Part shown: positions 36,106 through 46,571 of the stretch, one piece after another
Numbering within the stretch: position 1 is the stretch's first letter
Layout: each line of letters begins with the position of its first letter
Assembly: GCA_033439685.1 (NCBI GenBank)
Contig: JAUEDM010000003.1
Location: forward strand, 4,432,001 to 4,496,000
Direction: 5' to 3'
Source: Apodospora peruviana
Taxonomy: Eukaryota; Ascomycota; Sordariomycetes; Sordariales; Lasiosphaeriaceae
DNA: 64,000 nucleotides
Notes under the pieces: model-generated
The model's input: only the letters and a program-made list of their open reading frames with translations
The model's database searches: none
Told to the model about the DNA's origin: nothing
Translations under genes and position numbers: made by a program

Positions 36106-37215
36106 TTGAGCAAGGGTGCAGATGTTGATCTGTGGAATTTTGGTTGTGGTGGTATTTGCGAGTTACTTTTGATGAGTTTAGTGATGTTTTGAGATAGGAA
36201 AATGATAAAGTTGTCGAATGATATCAAGACGAAACTGAAGATGCACGTCGTTGCTTTTCACATCCCTTGAAACGGGGAGCTAGGGGTACCCCCGGTGGGG
36301 CGATTGGAGCCCCACCTTTTGCCAGGTGCAACCGACTGTTCCGCCGGGCGAATCAGTTGCCCCAAAGGCGACTCGGATGAATACTGTATTCAATATCCGC
36401 TCCGCGGGCAATTCAAGTCAGTCGGATTTTTGGATTTCGTTTACCTCATTTCTTTTTGTCCTTCATTTGTTTCTTTTTGTTTCATCAGAAGCCCTCACAG
36501 GAAATGCCACTTTTCAACACCACAATTTTGCGAAACAATATGGTGTTATTGTCAGAAACTTCAAAGCTGGCTAGGGGTTGCTGTCAATTTCATACTTGCG
36601 AGGGCACACGCCCACACGGTGTGTCCGTGTGCCAGTGAGATGTGAAAGAGAAAGCGGAAGCCGGTTTCGCTAGCAACTGCAAACCGATCCAAATGTCACC
36701 CAGTCGACGGTGACAAAACCTTTTGCTTTCTTGGTCATACAAGACAAAAATTGGTTCGCAAGCCTGATTCTCATAGCATATTTACCTAGCTAGTTCCCAG
36801 AGTCGGAGAGTTTTAGAACAAGACATTAATTATCATTCCCCTTCTGAATCATTCTGACTGCTTGAGTTAAAAGAACACAGTTGACCGACACGCTCTCATC
36901 ATATAATTTTGAGCCCAGCGAGGAGCAGAACTCTTTCTCATTGGTCCCGATGTCGATAGAATATTAATGAATCGGACCACATGTTCCACAAAGAGGTCTG
37001 GCATCTTGACTAGTCGCTCCTGGCTGTCTGCTGGGCTGCCTTGACGAAAGTTGTTGATTTCTCCGCCGCTGCTATATGAGAGCCTCGTCGCTGATAAAAG
37101 TGTGGACAGAGGACGGAGGTTTTGACACGTCAACTCCATTCGACCGACCGTCCATGAGCTCGGAATTCCTACCACGCACATTGCCTTGACTAGCTACCTT
37201 TTGTTTATCATCATC
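36106..37215. other. Divergent intergenic region between MDR and HeLo-pseudokinase genes
   Basis: No gene is supported. It holds the promoters of two divergently transcribed genes. Short open frames at 36295-36645 have no domains. Confidence 0.5.
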
Positions 37216-38788
37216 ATGGAGGCCGCTGGTCTTGCTGTCGGCATCGTGGGTCTCTACACTACATGTCGGGATTGTTACAGCTTTTTCAACACGGTGAAAA
37301 CAGCAGAGGCGGGAGCTTCAGCACACCTCCGCGAATTGCTCATTCAGCAATCGATTCTCAAGGCCTGGGGGTTCCATTGGCAGATTCAGAGTAAAGACAC
37401 CAACGAGCCGGAACAGCCCAATCCCACGACTATGCTTCACGAGTACCTCTTGAACAACCTGTACAAGGCAGAAGGCGTTTTCAACACCCTTTCTGCTCTT
37501 GCCGATACTCTGTCGAACCAGGAGAAACTCATCAAGCGCTACGGAATCCAGCTTCATCCCACGCAGGCAATCCAGGATGCATCAGAGTCGACCAACAACG
37601 TCCGGTTGGCCATCCAAGACGCCACAATCGACAGCGTCAAGCCGGTCACCAGCGAAGTCAAACACCCTCTCTCCGTGCTTAGCAAGTTCAAGTGGGCTCT
37701 GAAGGCCCGAGACAGCTTCAGAAACCTCATCTCCGAGTTGAGATCGCACAGCGAGTCGCTCTATCGCCTGTGTCCTGAAAATTCATTCGGGTCCATGAAC
37801 ATCTATCTCACAATGGAATGCCTGGCTTGGCAGGAGTTCCCGGCAGGGCTGAAGTGGACTTCAAGGCTCGCAACCGAGCATGCAGAGGTCGACGAGCGAT
37901 CTTCGGTGCGAGAAGGCTACGAATTGTTCGCATCGGCCGCCATTTTGAAAGCATCCGTCAACAAAAACAGGGACACGAAGGAAGCGGACGACACCGCCAG
38001 TCTCACCGCCATTGTAGAGGAGCAGCCTAAGATGTGGTATTTGGGAAAGGCCTGGCCCTGTTCGAGGGCCAAGTCGTCTATGTGGAAATGCGAGACTATC
38101 GTAGACCGCCGGCAGAGCTTACTCCGGAGCAAAAGCAAAAACTCAAGCGTTGCCGAAACCGAGCGCGGCGTTTGGCATCATTGTCCAAGAAAGAATCTGA
38201 CAGCAGTGCCGAGTCTGAAGATGACGAACCCATCGTGGTGGAGAGACCAGCCGACCCTAAGCTTCGCGCTCTCGTCAGAAACTTCTTCAACACGTTTCAG
38301 GGCACGAACGTGATGAAAAGCGTCTATGGCTTGGATATAGCAGGCATGATCGACCACACCGACGGCGAGCACAAAGGCCACTGCAGCATTCTCTACAAGC
38401 TGCCAGGCACCAGCGGCGTGCAAAATCGTCAGCGGCCCGCGGAAAACCTAAAGCTTCGGGCACCTGTGACGCTCAAGTTTCTCCTCGGAACAAAACAGCA
38501 GCAAGGCATACGGTCTACCCTCGGTGCGCGTTTTGAACTGGCCAGGAATCTTGTGCGTGCCGTGTGCTTGCTTCACTCCAGCGGGTGGCTGCACAAGAAT
38601 ATACGCGCCGAGGCAGTCATGTTCTTCCCGGAACACGTGAATGCACTTCAAGAGGATCGGTACGAGGTCAAGATCGAGATCGATGTCTCGAAGCCGATTC
38701 TGATGGGCTACATCTTCTCCCGGCCAGACGATATCTCCCGGCCAGATGATAGTATCATCATGATCCCCGCGAATCCACTTGAGCAGAC

Positions 38789-38827
38789 AGAGCCAGAGCC
38801 AGAGCCAGAGTCAGAGTCAGAGTCAGG
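38789..38827 (+). repeat. In-frame GAG-CCA / GAG-TCA hexamer repeat
   Basis: The hexamer encodes an alternating Glu-Pro then Glu-Ser run (EPEPEPESESES) within the HeLo-pseudokinase gene, just before the longer tandem repeat. It is likely an unstructured linker and prone to length change. Confidence 0.8.
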
Positions 38828-38856
38828 AGTCCAGAGACTTCCAGTTCGATCGAAAG

Positions 38857-39050
38857 TGAGCAAAACTTGGGACGACCCAATGGACCAGCTACCAGCAAAG
38901 TCGAAACGCATAATAGGAACCCCGCGAGCTGACAGGATGTACGGACAATCGGAAATCAGCAAAACTTGGGACGACCCATTGAACCGGCTACTACCAAAGT
39001 CGAAACGCAGAATAGTAGGAACCCCGCGAGCTGACGGCATCTATGGTCGT
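38857..39050 (+). repeat. Two-copy tandem repeat of about 100 bp inside the pseudokinase gene
   Basis: Two near-identical units (about 38857-38955 and 38956-39050) each encode SKTWDDP, then PKSKR or AKSKR, then GTPRAD and a YG pair, about 33 residues per unit (roughly residues 547-612 of the frame-corrected protein). DNA identity is high, so the duplication is recent. It lies in an insert of the kinase C-lobe region between the MGY motif and the helix DVHSLGLLLLG. Confidence 0.85.
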
Positions 39051-39464
39051 AACGCACCCAACGAACCCACCACCGTCCCAGAGCGAACCAAAGACATCAA
39101 GATCAGCGGCTTCACACTCGACTACTACCAGCATCCCGCAAAGCACGCGGATCCAATGCGCCAATATTGCCATGCGTACGACGTGCACTCTCTCGGCCTT
39201 CTCCTACTCGGAGTCAGACTATGGGAGGAATTGTCAGGCTACACGATTCGGAATATCGATGACGAAGAGGAGGATCATTACGAACGAAGACGGCGGATTT
39301 GTCGAGACTATCTGGATCGCCTCAGGTGGGCATGCGGGGACACCTACGCCAACGTTGTGCTCAGATGCATCATGGTCGATAGCACCGATGATGAGATAGC
39401 AAAGGCCAGCGAGAGGCAGCTCTGTGCTAGGATTGTAGCCGACCTCGAGGGCTGCCGAGCTTAA

Positions 39465-40933
39465 GTACTTCGAGTATGTCTCCAAAACAAACCCACTCCC
39501 CCTTTTGTACAGAAAAGGAAAAGAGGCGGTCTAACCGGACTGTAATACGTCATACATAACTATAATAACCCAAAGTATACCTGTACTAGATAGGTTTTAA
39601 AACCTTCGTGCGAATATTTTGCAAGGCCCTGTTTGAACACAAAAAATAGCTGTTGGAATAGCCTCACGCACATACGGTTGACAGGGCAACAAAGCATAAC
39701 CTGGCTTGCCGGCAGCGGATCCGTACCAGAACCGCTGCGCCGGTATTCCGAGGCCAGGGCTCGATTCTGCTTATACAAAAGTGGGTTTTCTTTTCCTTTG
39801 TATTGATTAGTTTCCTTCTTTCTTCCTTAGACCAATAGCCACACTTGCGAACAGCTGCATTGAGCCGTTCGCTTTGTGACTACGTCTGCAAACTTCATTG
39901 ATTCTTTGCTATTGCAACCAACAATAGCCGTTATGTGCGCCAATATTATTGTAGGTATACCGTATTTGTCTTACTAAGGCGCCTCTAATGAAAATCCTGA
40001 TGTTTTTTAGTAAAGCTGGTATAGTCCTAGTAAGTTTAAAATATACCTTTAAGTAAAAAATTAACATTAGGTAGGTATGTGTTTGGTATAACAGTACGTC
40101 TTTTCTTGTTCAAATGGAGCTTTAGAAGGTACTTACTAAGGTTTCTAAATCATGGCAAAGGGGTACCCACAGTCTGGCAAGACGTTTCCTACAGTCCCTC
40201 GAGATCACCTCAAAAAAAAAAAAAAGTAAACCCTTTAGTCTCCCCGACGAAGCTGCCCTTTCTGGTAGACTACCGAGAGCGGGCACACAGAGCTGTCATG
40301 CCTGGAAATTCCATGTACGCTCGTAGCCCTTCAAACCATCTCACAAGTCCAAAGTTCGTTCGCTCAGATGCATTCAGTCGAATCCACTTGGTCGGATATC
40401 CACCGCAGCAACAGGCAGCTAACCGTCAGTGCTCTCTTTGATCGTCATCGCCACAGCCATAGAACCGACCTAAACCACCCCCAAAAGAGTGAGTGGCCGG
40501 GTCACGTTCAGGGCCGCTCCATCGACTCAGACCTGCCCTTGTGTATGAGAAAGAGAACCTGACCACAGACCAAAGAGGTTTCTACCTTGACCAGAACTCC
40601 ACACGTTTGCAGAGCCGGACAAGCAAGTAACACTGAGCAATGGCCCGTGAGCAAGCTCCCTTCTCGGGGCAGTTTTGTTGCTTCATCATCCGGTTTCTGC
40701 TGCTGCCATTGTGCTGGGTTTGTCTCGTTTGAAGTGCTACACTGATGGACAAGGCAGGGCAATAGGAGAAGAAGGAAAAGGGGGATTAGGATGTGAAGGA
40801 TCCAAACCAGGCCTTGCATAGGGAGGCACGTGAAACGGACCTACCTACTGATGACAACCATGGGAACAATAGGGACGAATGGGCGGAAAAGTGCTGGCTT
40901 CGCGGAGCAATACCCCACACAAAGTGATATCAT
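39465..40933. other. AT-rich intergenic region, no gene recognised
   Basis: The stretch at about 39540-40140 is AT-rich and low in open frames. An A14 tract lies at 40212-40225. This may be the remains of an old element, but no terminal repeats or coding remnants are visible. Confidence 0.4.
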
Positions 40934-42646
40934 CTAGTGCTTCTTCCTCGAAGACGTCGACACCAACTTCTTCTTTACAGCCTTTGGTATCTTGTCCTTT
41001 CTCTTTTCTCGCTTGGCCTCCTTGACCGCTTGCTTATGCTGCTTCTTCTCGTCCTTGTCGTCAAACTTCCTCCCCCTCGGCCGGCCCTTGTCAAATATGC
41101 TTTGATCGACTTCGCTATCGTCGCTGTCCAGGGCCGCACCATCCTCGTCGGAGCCCTCCTCGTCAGGGCTCGCCGAATCCTCTTCCTCGTCCTTACCATC
41201 GGCCTTGTCGTCCTTGGGTAGCACGACCTGATCGGCCAGCAGGTTTCGGTACACAAGATCATCCCCCCGACCATCGCCCAGTTTTTGTGCGTCCTTCTCG
41301 ATGTCGTAAACCTGCTCCAGCGTCTGCGGGATGTACTGGTTCCGGAAAACCTCGTTGTCGACTTCAAATTCTGCCGCCGCTTCATCATTGTCTGCGACCG
41401 TCTGGCGGATCTTGTAAAGATTCTCGACAGCCTCAGCTAAGGCCGGCTCCTCCACTGGACCGTCGGGAGCGGTGATGAAGTTGAATATCGCTCGGTCTTG
41501 CAGTGTGTCGACGCCCTGGCGCCGGAAGAAGTCCCCAACATTCTTGATATCCATGCGCAGAAACTCGAGAGCGCGTGGGTGGTCGTGCTCGACTGACTGC
41601 GACACGTCGATGATGTACAGCTTCTTCTCGTTGTACAGGATGTTGTACTCGCTCAAGTCGGCGTGGACCAGCTTGCAGACCTGGTAAATCCGGCGCATGA
41701 TGCCCAGAAGCTGAATATAGAGGTTCCTCCACTGCTCCTCGGCATCTTCACCGGACAACCGAGCGTCTCGCAACCGTGGGTAAGCCCAGCCACGCTTGTC
41801 TCCTAGGAAATCCATGACCAATACATGAAGCTTCAGCTTGATAGGCTCGGGGCACGCAATGCCGGCAGCATACAGACGCCGTAGGTTGCGGAACTCCTTC
41901 TCGGCCCACAACTTAACCATCTTGCGATTGTTTCCCTTGTCGGCGCCGGCCTTGAACCGATGCTCGCCGGTGATGTACCGTTCACGGTCCTTGAAGACCA
42001 GGATCGCCGTCTTGTACACCTTGATAGCTCTCTGTATGGATGCACCGCCACCTTCCGGGTGGAGCACTGCGCCGTAGACGTTGGCCTCTTTTCCCGTGCT
42101 GATGGCGCCGTGGACCTCACTGACGACGCCACGGTTGATCATCTGCAGCAGAATCATGCGTGTCCGCTGGTCGAGCACCAGTTCGCTTGTGGCGCGATCG
42201 GCCTTGTCCTTCTCTCTGTCTTGACCCTGCTTCACATCGTCAAGTCTGAGCTTTGCAGCATGCTTGGACAGCGAGGAGATTTGGTCATCGACGCTGGCAA
42301 ACGTGTTGGCCGTCGGCTTCTGCGCATTCGAGCGGGGCACTGCGGCGGGGCCGTCAGCTTGGGAATTGACGCCATGGAGTTGGCGCTGCCGATTGTATGA
42401 CTTGGTGGGGTCGGTCAACTCGGGATCCCAGCCGTCGTCGCCCAAGTCATCGTCGCTGTCGAAGACATCGTCGAGGTCTTGGTCGTCATCGTCGAGGAGC
42501 TCGGCATTGTTTGGCGGGGTAGTTTGCGATAATTCTGTGGGGACAGAGGCGGTCGCTTGGTAGCCCTGGTTTGGGTCAAAGACGTATGGCGGCTGGTGAG
42601 GGCCAGTCGCCGAGACTGGAGCGCCTCCTGTTTCTGGAGATGCCAT
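40934..42646 (-). CDS. RIO1: RIO1 serine/threonine protein kinase (40S ribosome maturation)
   Basis: This is a single-exon gene of 570 aa starting at MASPETGG. RIO1 is an atypical kinase/ATPase needed for the last steps of 18S rRNA and 40S subunit maturation in the cytoplasm. The RIO domain has the ATP-binding segment STGKEANVYGAV, the catalytic loop LVHADLSEYNILY and the metal-binding YIIDVSQSVEHDHP, followed by the family motif FLRMDIKNVGDFF. The N-terminal about 110 residues are acidic and disordered (DDDDQDLDDVFDSDDD). The C-terminus is acidic then strongly basic (KKQHKQAVKEAKREKR), ending SRKKH, as in other RIO1 proteins. An in-frame ATG 51 bp upstream is possible, but adds sequence unlike the family. 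Confidence 0.96.
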   Translation of the reverse strand: MASPETGGAPVSATGPHQPPYVFDPNQGYQATASVPTELSQTTPPNNAELLDDDDQDLDDVFDSDDDLGDDGWDPELTDPTKSYNRQRQLHGVNSQADGPAAVPRSNAQKPTANTFASVDDQISSLSKHAAKLRLDDVKQGQDREKDKADRATSELVLDQRTRMILLQMINRGVVSEVHGAISTGKEANVYGAVLHPEGGGASIQRAIKVYKTAILVFKDRERYITGEHRFKAGADKGNNRKMVKLWAEKEFRNLRRLYAAGIACPEPIKLKLHVLVMDFLGDKRGWAYPRLRDARLSGEDAEEQWRNLYIQLLGIMRRIYQVCKLVHADLSEYNILYNEKKLYIIDVSQSVEHDHPRALEFLRMDIKNVGDFFRRQGVDTLQDRAIFNFITAPDGPVEEPALAEAVENLYKIRQTVADNDEAAAEFEVDNEVFRNQYIPQTLEQVYDIEKDAQKLGDGRGDDLVYRNLLADQVVLPKDDKADGKDEEEDSASPDEEGSDEDGAALDSDDSEVDQSIFDKGRPRGRKFDDKDEKKQHKQAVKEAKREKRKDKIPKAVKKKLVSTSSRKKH

Positions 42647-43254
42647 TCTGAAAGGAATTTCGGATGCGCAAATGTGTACTGCTTCGTGCGTGCCCAAGAA
42701 TTGAAAGAATCGTCATGCAAGAGAACACCCGAAATTTTTGGTGGGCGGTTTGGCCAGGATGCCACTTTGCTTATCTTATCGGCCCGCGGGGTTCTCAAGT
42801 CGAATCACTGCAGAGCTCTGTTGGATCGTGCAGTGACAACGCAAACTGGTCCCGATAACTCTGATGCCTAAGATAATTCGACTCTTCAGAGTTTCTTTAT
42901 ATCGAGCCAAAAGTCAAGGAGGGACCCGAGACAAGCGACCCGAAGATTCTGGCAAAGAGTCATCGTTGGGAACCCGTGAATTTCCACGCATCGCCACTAG
43001 CCCCACTGAAGACTCATCGCCGCCCATTCAATTAATGACGTACAGGATGCCGACCCGGAGACTTTTCTCCACACGATTGACCATTTAATAAAATCGTAGG
43101 AATATGCCAATATCAAACATGGCTGCGGTGATACACTCAATGAAAGAGGGTATGTTCCATATCCAATGCCGTGCCATCGCCACCGCCAGAACCTAACGCC
43201 CGTAAATCCGAATATTCACACAAATAATCACAAAAACAATTCGCGTCGCTTAAC
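42647..43254. other. Intergenic region between RIO1 and ATG17
   Basis: No gene is supported. It contains the RIO1 promoter on the left and the 3' UTR of the ATG17 gene on the right. Confidence 0.5.
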
Positions 43255-44843
43255 CTAACGTATCCGTTCCTGAGCAGCAGAGCCACCGGGCCGCGGAGTG
43301 CTGAGCTCACGCGCCGGCTCTGTGTCGTCCACCAGAGGTTCTTCAACGGGCACAAGCTCCCATCTCCTCAGGGGACCATTCATGCCAACCCACAAGTCCG
43401 TCGGCAGAAACTCCCCGATATCCTGCCGGAAGCTGTCCCGCTGCTTCCTGTCCTCCTCCACAATCTTATTAACGCTCTCCTTGGCCTTGCGCCATATGCT
43501 TTGTATCTTCTCCTCGGCTGACCGCCTCCGCTCCACTTCGAGCAGGAGGCTGTCGTACGCGCTCGCGTACCCCTCGTAGAACCGCCGCAGCTCGTCCATC
43601 TCCTCCAGCTTGGCGAAGATGATGTCGCGCTCGTCCGCCCAGCGCTGCACGAACTCGGCTTCGGCGTCGGCGTAGCTCTGCAGCCGCGAGCCGATGTCCT
43701 CTAACACACTAAACGCGGCGAGCGTGACCATGTGCGCCCCCTTGATGCGGTCGGCTTGCTCCTTGAGCGCGCCAAAGTCGACCTCCATCTGCTGGAGGAC
43801 CGTTTGTATGTCGACCACTACGTCGTCCACCTCCGGCGCGTCCTGCATCACGACCTGAACAATCTCCGTCCGCTCCTGTGGGTCCATAGACCCCAGCTCT
43901 GCCACGGCGTGTGCCTCCTGCTCCGCGATGACGCCCGATATGGAGACGCCGTCGCCGCTCTCTGTGACCTCTGCAGCTTTCCGGCGTGCAAGCGCCGCAC
44001 CGCCCTCGGTCGTTCGGACAGCCGTCACGCACATGTCGAAGTGTCGTGTCAAGGATGTGAGGTGTTCGGCCATGTCGTGCGAGTGGTTCGCCAGCGAGGC
44101 TAGCAGTTGCGACATCGGTTGGTAGGTGGCCGACTCGTCGGGTACTGGTGGAGATGCCGACGCCGTCTTGTTCAGAGCACGTAGATCGTCGTCGAATCGG
44201 AGGAGGTCGCCGTCGAATGATGTTTCGGCAGCCTGTTAAACAGTCCAGTAAAACCAATGATTAGCCAATTCCGTTTTCGATACAGATTGGCCAATAGCTC
44301 ATCACTCACCTGAAGCTCCGCAATGCTCTGCTTCAGCCCATTTTGCATCGTGTCCACGCTCTTCTCGTCCACAAAGTCCATCAGACACTTTTTCTCCTCG
44401 CCGTGCGGGCGGAAGACGCTCTCCACGATGGTGTCGCGGAGCATAGCGATGGTCTGCTCCAGCCTCTCGTTGGCGCCGTCGAGGGTGCGGAGGAGGTGCT
44501 TGAACTCCCGTCTCCCGTTTTCGTACGCCTGCGTCAGACCGGCTCGTACCTGCCGCAGAATGCGCAACTGTGCTTGGATTCCATTCCGTAGGAAGCCCGT
44601 CTGGGCGTGTAGAATGACGGATTCCTCGTGCATCTGCCGGGCGCTGTTTGCCAGTTCGTTGGCGCGGAGAACGAGGGTGATGGAGGATAGCGATTGCTTG
44701 GCGGCAAGGAGGTGTTTGACGAGCACCTCGACGGGCACGTCATCGGCATTGAACTCAGTCGATCCGGCATCATGTGGCGATGACGAAGGATGGGAGCGAG
44801 GCTCTGGCGATTCGGAGGCCGGGCTGGGGGAGGAGGTGGACAT
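43255..44843 (-). CDS. ATG17: Autophagy-related protein 17 (Atg1-complex scaffold)
   Basis: Two exons (44310-44843, 43255-44232) are joined across a 77-bp intron and give 503 aa. Atg17 is the long curved scaffold of the Atg1/ULK kinase complex that organises the pre-autophagosomal structure and dimerises through its C-terminal helix. The sequence is almost wholly helical and coiled-coil. Recognisable family stretches are LVKHLLAAKQSLSSITLVLRAN, then ILRQVRAGLTQAYENGRREF, then LADL-like repeats, and FYEGYASAYDSLLLEVERRR near the C-terminus, which is the hallmark Atg17 motif. The N-terminal about 35 residues are Ser/Pro-rich and disordered. The C-terminal tail (PVEEPLVDDTEPARELSTP) follows FLPTDLWVGMNG, also conserved. 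The start at 44843 removes a long upstream in-frame extension that looks non-coding. Confidence 0.93.
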
Positions 44844-46153
44844 TGTGGCCAGGCTTCTTGGGGGTGCTAGACGGTGATTGCCAAGAGGAAAACAAATGAT
44901 GATGCGAGTCGCGATGCGCGATGCAGATGAGGCTAAGACATCTTTGTCGGAAAGGCTTGAGCAATGATGGGATGAAAGACACCCGCGCTTGGTGAAGAAA
45001 CAGTTTGAGTTCGAGCAGGCTGCACCGCTGCAGGTCGGAGCTCTCAAGCACAAGCACGCACCGGCTGGTATGGGCTTCGTTCGCAGAGCCGATAAGATAA
45101 GCTGCTCTAGCACATGTCTGTTTGGGGTTAGCGCTCTTGGGTGTGATGGAAAGGTGGGGCACGACTGAAACACCACCCGGGCAGTTGGGAATTGGGACGA
45201 CCTTCCTCTAAACCTCGGAGAAACCACTTCCTGTAAGCAGGCCTTACTTTCTGGACACAATTCCCATGATAAATACGGTTTAGTATATAGCCGGTACAAA
45301 CAGCCTCGGACTCACATACTTTTTCAGCATCGACTTCGGGGGACTGAAATTGCATTGACAGGGTTACAGGGGATAATTGGGATTTACAAGTTACAACGCG
45401 TCTATCAACATGATCAACATCCCAAGGCCAAGGGACACGACGACAGGTTCCAGTGACGATGTTGCGCCGCAGACGCGTTCAGTTACTGAAAGGGCATTAC
45501 TTCCTGATATCTCCCATGCTATCTAGATATAAGAATGACGATACAATTACGGGACTCGGCTGCTGTTCATTGATGAACCACCGAGCGCTGTCTGGCATAT
45601 ACGCTTTGGCGGTCACACAATTCTCCTCGTTAGTTTCTCCAGGACAATTCTAAGGCGTCTATCTGGGACACTTGGTGGTATTGTACCATGCCTTATTTCC
45701 ACTCCAACCCAATTTCACAAACGAGGTCTCAGAAGCAGATTCTGGTATGGTCATCAAATCACCGAAAATAACTTCCAAAATCCCGGGTCAAGTGGCTTGT
45801 CTAACAACTACCTTACCTATACAGCGCGCCGTTATCAGCTATGTTTCAAGAATAACTAAAATAATCTAGAGAGAACTTTAAAAGAGTCTAAATTAGCTTC
45901 CAACAGCTGTTCGATCTACATGGTGGGTGGGTGGCCGAAGGCTCACCCACTTGTAGGCCATGAATACGCAGTTTGTATACGAGTACGTCAACACCAACTT
46001 GTCATCAACTAGTAATATATAAACAATACAACTTCGCTCGAGCAAAGACAGACCATTGTCCATCTTTATCACCGTTTGACTTCCTGACAGAACTAAGAAA
46101 AACACAATCTTTTCGCAAATTGCCTGCCTCATAACACCCCGAATAACTCCAAG
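44844..46153. other. Intergenic region between ATG17 and a small secreted protein gene
   Basis: No gene is supported. Sequence from about 45660 to 45890 is AT-rich and contains broken open frames. The right end holds a TATA box at 46016. Confidence 0.45.
46016..46023 (+). promoter_or_regulatory. TATA box of the 46154 secreted-protein gene
   Basis: TATATAAA lies 131 bp before the ATG, with a CA-rich leader between. This resembles the spacing at the 14584 gene. Confidence 0.45.
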
Positions 46154-46571
46154 ATGCAATTCAGCCTGCTCGTCGCTCGACTCCTCACCATTGCTGGCAT
46201 GGCTGTTCAATCGACTCCCATCATTGAAGGGCTGCCAAGATTCAAGGGTGTCCCCGGAGTTCCAGTGGACTATTTTCGTCGTCATCATTGGGAATGCCGT
46301 TGTACCACCGATCCGCATATCGAGATTCGTATGCCCAATGACTTGTATAAGCCTGTCGAACGTGTAAGTCACCTACCTACCTTAACTTCCGTATCCGACA
46401 TGATTTCATGAACGAAATGCTCTGATACGTTTTATCGGTACTTAGCTGGACATATGCAAGTTGCCTGAATGCGACGGGGAGGATGGAGACAAGTGGCACA
46501 AACAGTGCTCCGGGAGTTGCGCTATAGGGCTGGCTGCCACGCCGGTGGATGCTGTGCAGGAGAAATATTAG
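46154..46571 (+). CDS. Small secreted Cys-containing protein, 111 aa
   Basis: Two exons (46154-46363, 46446-46571) are joined across an 82-bp GTAAGT-TTAG intron in phase and give 111 aa. The N-terminus is a signal peptide (SLLVARLLTIAGMAVQS, cleavage near residues 19-20). The mature part holds ECRCTT near the middle and, after the intron, DICKLPEC, KQCSGSC. This gives six cysteines, all in the mature chain, consistent with three disulfides. I do not recognise the family. It is a candidate secreted effector-like protein. It is unrelated in sequence to the 121-aa protein at 14584. Confidence 0.72.

Larger units (their letters stand above)
37216..39464 (+). pseudogene. HeLo domain-pseudokinase protein (MLKL-like architecture), reading frame broken by one base near 38050
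   Basis: The first frame starts at 37216 (MEAAGLAVGIVGLYTTC) and encodes a HeLo (prion-inhibition and propagation) domain of about 230 residues: hydrophobic N-terminal helix, then CRDCYSFFNTV and LREL...LKAWG. The second frame encodes a kinase-like domain to 39464. They meet at about 38048-38052: frame one reads WYLGK, and frame two continues GLALFEGQVVYVE. One missing G in AAAGGCC explains the shift, so an intact gene would encode about 749 aa. In the kinase part I see no Gly-rich loop or VAIK Lys; the catalytic loop reads LHKNIRAEAVMF (HRD Asp replaced by Asn, about residue 458), and DFG is replaced by MGY. It is therefore a pseudokinase. HeLo is the fungal relative of the MLKL four-helix bundle that permeabilises membranes. 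The break may be a mutation, a sequencing error or, less likely, a programmed shift. Confidence 0.75.

Noticed and set aside
38034..39464. Pseudokinase part as a separate gene
   Set aside because: It has no ATG at its start, begins with the natural continuation of the HeLo protein, and a single base restores one frame.
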